DNA of 64,000 bases from Cellulomonas sp. Root930. GTDB lineage: Bacteria; Actinomycetota; Actinomycetes; Actinomycetales; Cellulomonadaceae. The position numbers and the translations under genes are program-made. Below are positions 61,105 to 64,000 of this stretch, piece by piece. The DNA is taken from assembly GCA_001429255.1 (NCBI GenBank), contig LMJI01000001.1:1715256-1779255 (forward strand), written 5' to 3'. Below the pieces are notes generated by a model. That model was not told where the DNA came from, searched no databases, and was given only the letters and a program-made list of their open reading frames with translations. Position 1 is the first letter of the stretch. Each line of letters opens with the position of its first letter.

Positions 61105-63813
61105 TCAGGCGGTGAGGAACAGCACCGACGCTCCGCCGACCACCTGGCGGGACTCGTCGCGCTGCGCCACCGACACCTCCAGCTGCCGACCGGCCTCGAC
61201 CCCGCCGGGCAGCCGTGCCTCGAGCACGAGCGGGAGCAGCTGTCCGGCCGCCTTCTCGAGCCGGACCACCGCGATGTCGTCCGTGATCAGCGCGTACCGC
61301 TGGCCGTCGCGCACGACCACGTCGCCGCCCTTCACCGAGACGTCCCGCACCCGACGCTTGTCGCCGCAGTCGAAGCGCGAGCCCCTCTCGAGGGTGAGCA
61401 CCCCCTCGCAGCAGCCGAACCGGGTCCGCACCCGCGTGCGGTCCAGGAACACCAGGCCGCCGCCGCACCCGTCGTGACCGCCGCCCCCGCCGCCGTCCGG
61501 GACATGGGCGTCCACGTCGACGTCGGGGAAGTAGTCGTTGCCGCGGTCGAGGGCCAGCAGGAGCGACGCCGCCCTCGGGAGCGCCGACCGGTTGATCACC
61601 AGCTCGAGGAAGCGGTCGGTGTTGAGCGCGTTCCCGGCCAGGAACGGGAACGCCGCCGCGGTGTCCGCCAGCACGTTGATCAGCGACAGGTTCCTCTGGG
61701 CCAGGTTGCCGATCCGCGTGACCACCGGGTTCGAGACGAAGGCGGCCGACGCGAACGCGTAGTCGTTGTCGGCGTTCACCGAGACGACCACGCACGGGTG
61801 CCAGGCGTTCGAGTGCAGGATCCCCACCTGTGCCGCGGAGATCGAGAACTTGGCGATCTCCTCGCCGCCGGCCGGGATCGTCGCGAAGGTCGCGGTCATC
61901 GGGGTCGGTGCCAGGTGGGTGCCGTCCACCGCCGTCCAGTCCGTCGGGTAGACGAACTGGGTGCCGACGAACGGGGTCAGCCGGGCGTCGACCGTGACGT
62001 TGCGGGCCTCGCGCGGTCCGACGTTGCGCACCCGGACGTACAGGTAGTTCGTCTGGCCGATCTCCAGGTTCTGCGACTGCAGCGGGTCGCTGGGGACGAA
62101 GACGTCGTCGTCGAAGATCCGCACCACGACGTCCGCGAAGTTCCAGAAGTTGCCGCCGCTGGGCGCTGACGGCTCTGTCCCGGTGTCGCCGGGCCAGTCG
62201 CGGATCATGAGGTCGGCGAGGTCCAGGGCCTTGCGGACGTTGATCCGGCCGTAGCCCATGTTCTGGTTCCACGTGCCGCTGTCGTAGCCGGCGGTCTCGG
62301 CGTACGCCGTCGTGCCCGTCTTGTCGGCCGTGCGCTCGATGATCCGGCGCACCTCCGCGTTGGTGACACCCGGGTACTCGCTGAGCAGCAGCGCAGCGAG
62401 GCCGGCGACGTGAGGTGTCGCAGCGGACGTCCCGTCGAACACGGTCACGTAGTCACCCGCCGCGTCGCCGAAGCTGGGGTAGTTCACCCCGGCCCAGACG
62501 CCGCCCGAGCCGTCCACGTTGTAGCCGTCGGTACCCTGCCGGTCCGTGGTGGGCACCAGCACCCCGGGCGCGACCACCGAGATCTCCGGGCCGAAGTTCG
62601 ACCCCCAGGTCTCGCCGTCCGGGCTGGCCGGCGACTTGCGGTCGTCCACCTGGTCCGAGGCCCCGACCCCGATCACCAGAGGGTGCGTCGCCGGGTACGT
62701 GATGGAGCCGCTGTCGTAGTTGTGCGTCGCGGCGGCCATCACGAGGCCCGCGGCGTCCGCCGCCACGATCGACGGGTCGACGATCAGCGGGTCGACCCCG
62801 TACCCCCCGAAGCTCATGCTGATGACGTCGGCCCCGTTGGTGGTGGCCCAGCTGATCCCGGCGGCGATCTCGGCGTCGCTCCACGTCACGAACGCGACAG
62901 GCAGGATCTGCGCGGTCCCCGCCACGCCCGCCACGCCTGCCGAGTTGTTGAACGTCGCGGCGACGATGCCGGCGCACGCAGTCCCGTGCGACCCCGTGGG
63001 CGAGCCGTCCCCGGACATGGTCCCGAGGTTGATCCCCGTCCCCGCGAACACCAGGTCGGGATGCGTGAGGTCACACCCCTCGTCGAGCACGCAGACGACG
63101 ACGGACGCCGCCCCCGTCGAGATGTCCCACCCGGCGGGTGCCTCGATCTGGACCATGTCCCACTGCTGCGCCCACAGGGTGTCGTTCGGGATGACCGCCG
63201 TGGGGACCACCATCGGCATGGTCTCCAGGCGCACGTCCGCGACCTGCTCCCGCTGGCTCTCGAGCAGCAGGTCCCGCAGCTGGTAGGCGTTGACCTGCGC
63301 CGGGTCGTCGATCACGAAGTAGCGCAGCCCGTTCAGGTACTTCGAGCGTTCGCGGTCCTCGGTGACCTTCAGACCGCGGGCGGCCGACGTCATCGTGCGC
63401 CCCACCGGACCCTCGAGCCCGCGCCGGAACCGCACCAGCACCACGTGGGGCAGCGGCGCCACCAGGGCGCTGCGCCCGATCGACCGAGACTGCGCGCCGC
63501 CGAGCCGGTACACCGGGCCGATCCACGCCAGCAGGTCGCCCAGGACCTCCCGCAGCAGCGCGATCCGCCCTTCGTCGAGCGGCTCGCGATCGGCCGAGCG
63601 GACCCAGAACCGGTTGTCAGTGTGGTTGATCCGCTCGAAGCGGCGGGCGTCCGGCTCGTCACCGGCGTCCTCGAGGACGACGCGAGCCTGCTTGAGCTGC
63701 GCGGCCAGGTCGTCCGGGTCGATGCGGTCCTTCGTCGCGATGAGGAGCCGGGTGTCGTCCAGCTCCATGGGCGTGCCGGTGCCGTGCACCAGCCGCCGCG
63801 GAAAGATGCTCAT
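61105..63813 (-). CDS. Large S8 serine peptidase (subtilase) without signal peptide
   Basis: 902 aa. Catalytic triad complete: D244 (VVCVLDEGCDLTHPDL), H277 (GSHGTACAGIVAA), S463 (DGTSAATPHVAGLAALL), oxyanion N365 in AATHN. Residues 1-225 form an N-terminal region that could be an intramolecular chaperone or a sensor; residues 570-700 look like a CARDB/Ig-type beta domain (NYLYVRVRNVGPREARNVTVDARL), and the C-terminus has a Gly-rich turn and Cys pairs (FGCCEG, FDCGDKRR). No signal peptide or TM segment is seen at MSIFPRRLVHGTG. The ATG at 63813 has AAGGGGGAA. Target unknown. Confidence 0.85.
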   Translation of the reverse strand: MSIFPRRLVHGTGTPMELDDTRLLIATKDRIDPDDLAAQLKQARVVLEDAGDEPDARRFERINHTDNRFWVRSADREPLDEGRIALLREVLGDLLAWIGPVYRLGGAQSRSIGRSALVAPLPHVVLVRFRRGLEGPVGRTMTSAARGLKVTEDRERSKYLNGLRYFVIDDPAQVNAYQLRDLLLESQREQVADVRLETMPMVVPTAVIPNDTLWAQQWDMVQIEAPAGWDISTGAASVVVCVLDEGCDLTHPDLVFAGTGINLGTMSGDGSPTGSHGTACAGIVAATFNNSAGVAGVAGTAQILPVAFVTWSDAEIAAGISWATTNGADVISMSFGGYGVDPLIVDPSIVAADAAGLVMAAATHNYDSGSITYPATHPLVIGVGASDQVDDRKSPASPDGETWGSNFGPEISVVAPGVLVPTTDRQGTDGYNVDGSGGVWAGVNYPSFGDAAGDYVTVFDGTSAATPHVAGLAALLLSEYPGVTNAEVRRIIERTADKTGTTAYAETAGYDSGTWNQNMGYGRINVRKALDLADLMIRDWPGDTGTEPSAPSGGNFWNFADVVVRIFDDDVFVPSDPLQSQNLEIGQTNYLYVRVRNVGPREARNVTVDARLTPFVGTQFVYPTDWTAVDGTHLAPTPMTATFATIPAGGEEIAKFSISAAQVGILHSNAWHPCVVVSVNADNDYAFASAAFVSNPVVTRIGNLAQRNLSLINVLADTAAAFPFLAGNALNTDRFLELVINRSALPRAASLLLALDRGNDYFPDVDVDAHVPDGGGGGGHDGCGGGLVFLDRTRVRTRFGCCEGVLTLERGSRFDCGDKRRVRDVSVKGGDVVVRDGQRYALITDDIAVVRLEKAAGQLLPLVLEARLPGGVEAGRQLEVSVAQRDESRQVVGGASVLFLTA

Positions 63814-63901
63814 GGTTCCCCCTTGGCCCGGCCTCGGGCGTGGCTCTCGTCGTCGAGAGCGCCCCCGCCGCCCGAAACGGGACAAAAAGGACACTCCGCC
63901 T

Positions 63902-63921
63902 GTTCACCCGTTCGGGTCAAC
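63902..63921. promoter_or_regulatory. Partial palindrome upstream of the subtilase gene
   Basis: GTTCACCCGTTCGGGTCAAC contains ACCCG/CGGGT arms and outer GTT/AAC. It covers the stop of the LacI-family gene and lies about 90 bp before the subtilase ATG. It may be a terminator stem or an operator; an A-rich stretch ACAAAAAGGACA follows at 63882-63893. Confidence 0.3.
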
Positions 63922-64000
63922 GGTCCGCGGTCGTTTTCACCCCGGGTGTGACCTCCTGCGTGGTCTCCCCGACCACGAGGGTCGTCGGCAGGACCGACTT
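63917..64000 (-). CDS. LacI-family regulator, C-terminal fragment
   Basis: The window ends in this gene. 27 codons plus TGA remain. KSVLPTTLVVGETT is the usual last strand of LacI/GalR regulators (xxxxLPTxLVVRxST), followed by a short tail. The DNA-binding domain lies outside the window, so targets cannot be named. Confidence 0.65.
   Translation of the reverse strand, partial: KSVLPTTLVVGETTQEVTPGVKTTADR

Overview
The window comes from a very GC-rich actinobacterium, most likely a Cellulomonas or close relative. The best single clue is the cellulase at 26327-27697. Its order is secretion signal, family 2 cellulose-binding domain, Pro-Thr linker, GH6 domain, and in layout and sequence it looks like an orthologue of Cellulomonas CenA. 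BldC, DUF3073, DUF7455, a C50-carotenoid operon and a CrtEb-type lycopene elongase agree with Micrococcales. No prophage, IS element, CRISPR array or plasmid backbone is visible. This is ordinary chromosome with many carbohydrate genes.

Layout. 1-1611: edge of a GNAT gene, TfoX-like protein, flavin/PPOX-fold protein, DUF1345 membrane protein. 1632-5082: sulfur metabolism. A rhodanese-metZ pair (minus) and a cysteine-desulfurase-like gene (plus) diverge from a shared region that appears to carry two different SAM riboswitches. 5313-5954: secreted fasciclin-domain protein. 5994-12558: fatty-acid cluster resembling the mycobacterial htdX-fabG4-fadA2 neighbourhood, with a TetR regulator and an acyl-CoA oxidase-like enzyme. 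12676-22491: one long minus-strand carbohydrate operon (LacI regulator, binding protein, two permeases, DUF3131/GH144-like protein, GH39, GH13, DUF2599 lipoprotein), mostly joined by 4-bp overlaps. 22682-26142: purL and rsgA. 26327-28822: cenA, and convergent trpS preceded by a Trp-rich leader peptide. 28854-32336: sterol-carrier-like protein, small membrane protein, purF, purM. 32428-35182: DUF3073, bldC, three small envelope-type proteins, tRNA-Glu, tRNA-Asp and tRNA-Phe. 35308-38657: minimal zinc metallopeptidase, cation efflux protein, flavin monooxygenase, tandem hairpin repeats, galE. 38865-44074: six-gene C50 carotenoid operon. 44055-46515: three membrane proteins, two of them paralogous. 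46568-52215: family-5 (Dpp/Opp type) ABC transporter. 52434-56810: a very large secreted GH51 arabinofuranosidase with its own promoter and LacI-type operator. 56956-60892: DUF808, YqgE, GNAT, TetR, SDR and DUF7455. 61105-64000: a large subtilase without a signal peptide, and the 3' end of another LacI-family gene.

How it fits together. The carbohydrate genes (cenA, the LacI operon, GH51 plus an adjacent family-5 importer) suggest plant-polysaccharide growth with local LacI-type control and, for one operon, a CRP/GlxR-type site. The sugar operon has no ATPase of its own, so a shared MsiK-type ATPase encoded elsewhere is expected. Methionine/sulfur genes look controlled by SAM, and trpS by tryptophan through a leader peptide. 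Many genes show a -10-like TANNNT hexamer 6 or 7 nt before their start codon, pointing to widespread leaderless transcription. All functions are read from sequence motifs and remembered family features. No database search was run.
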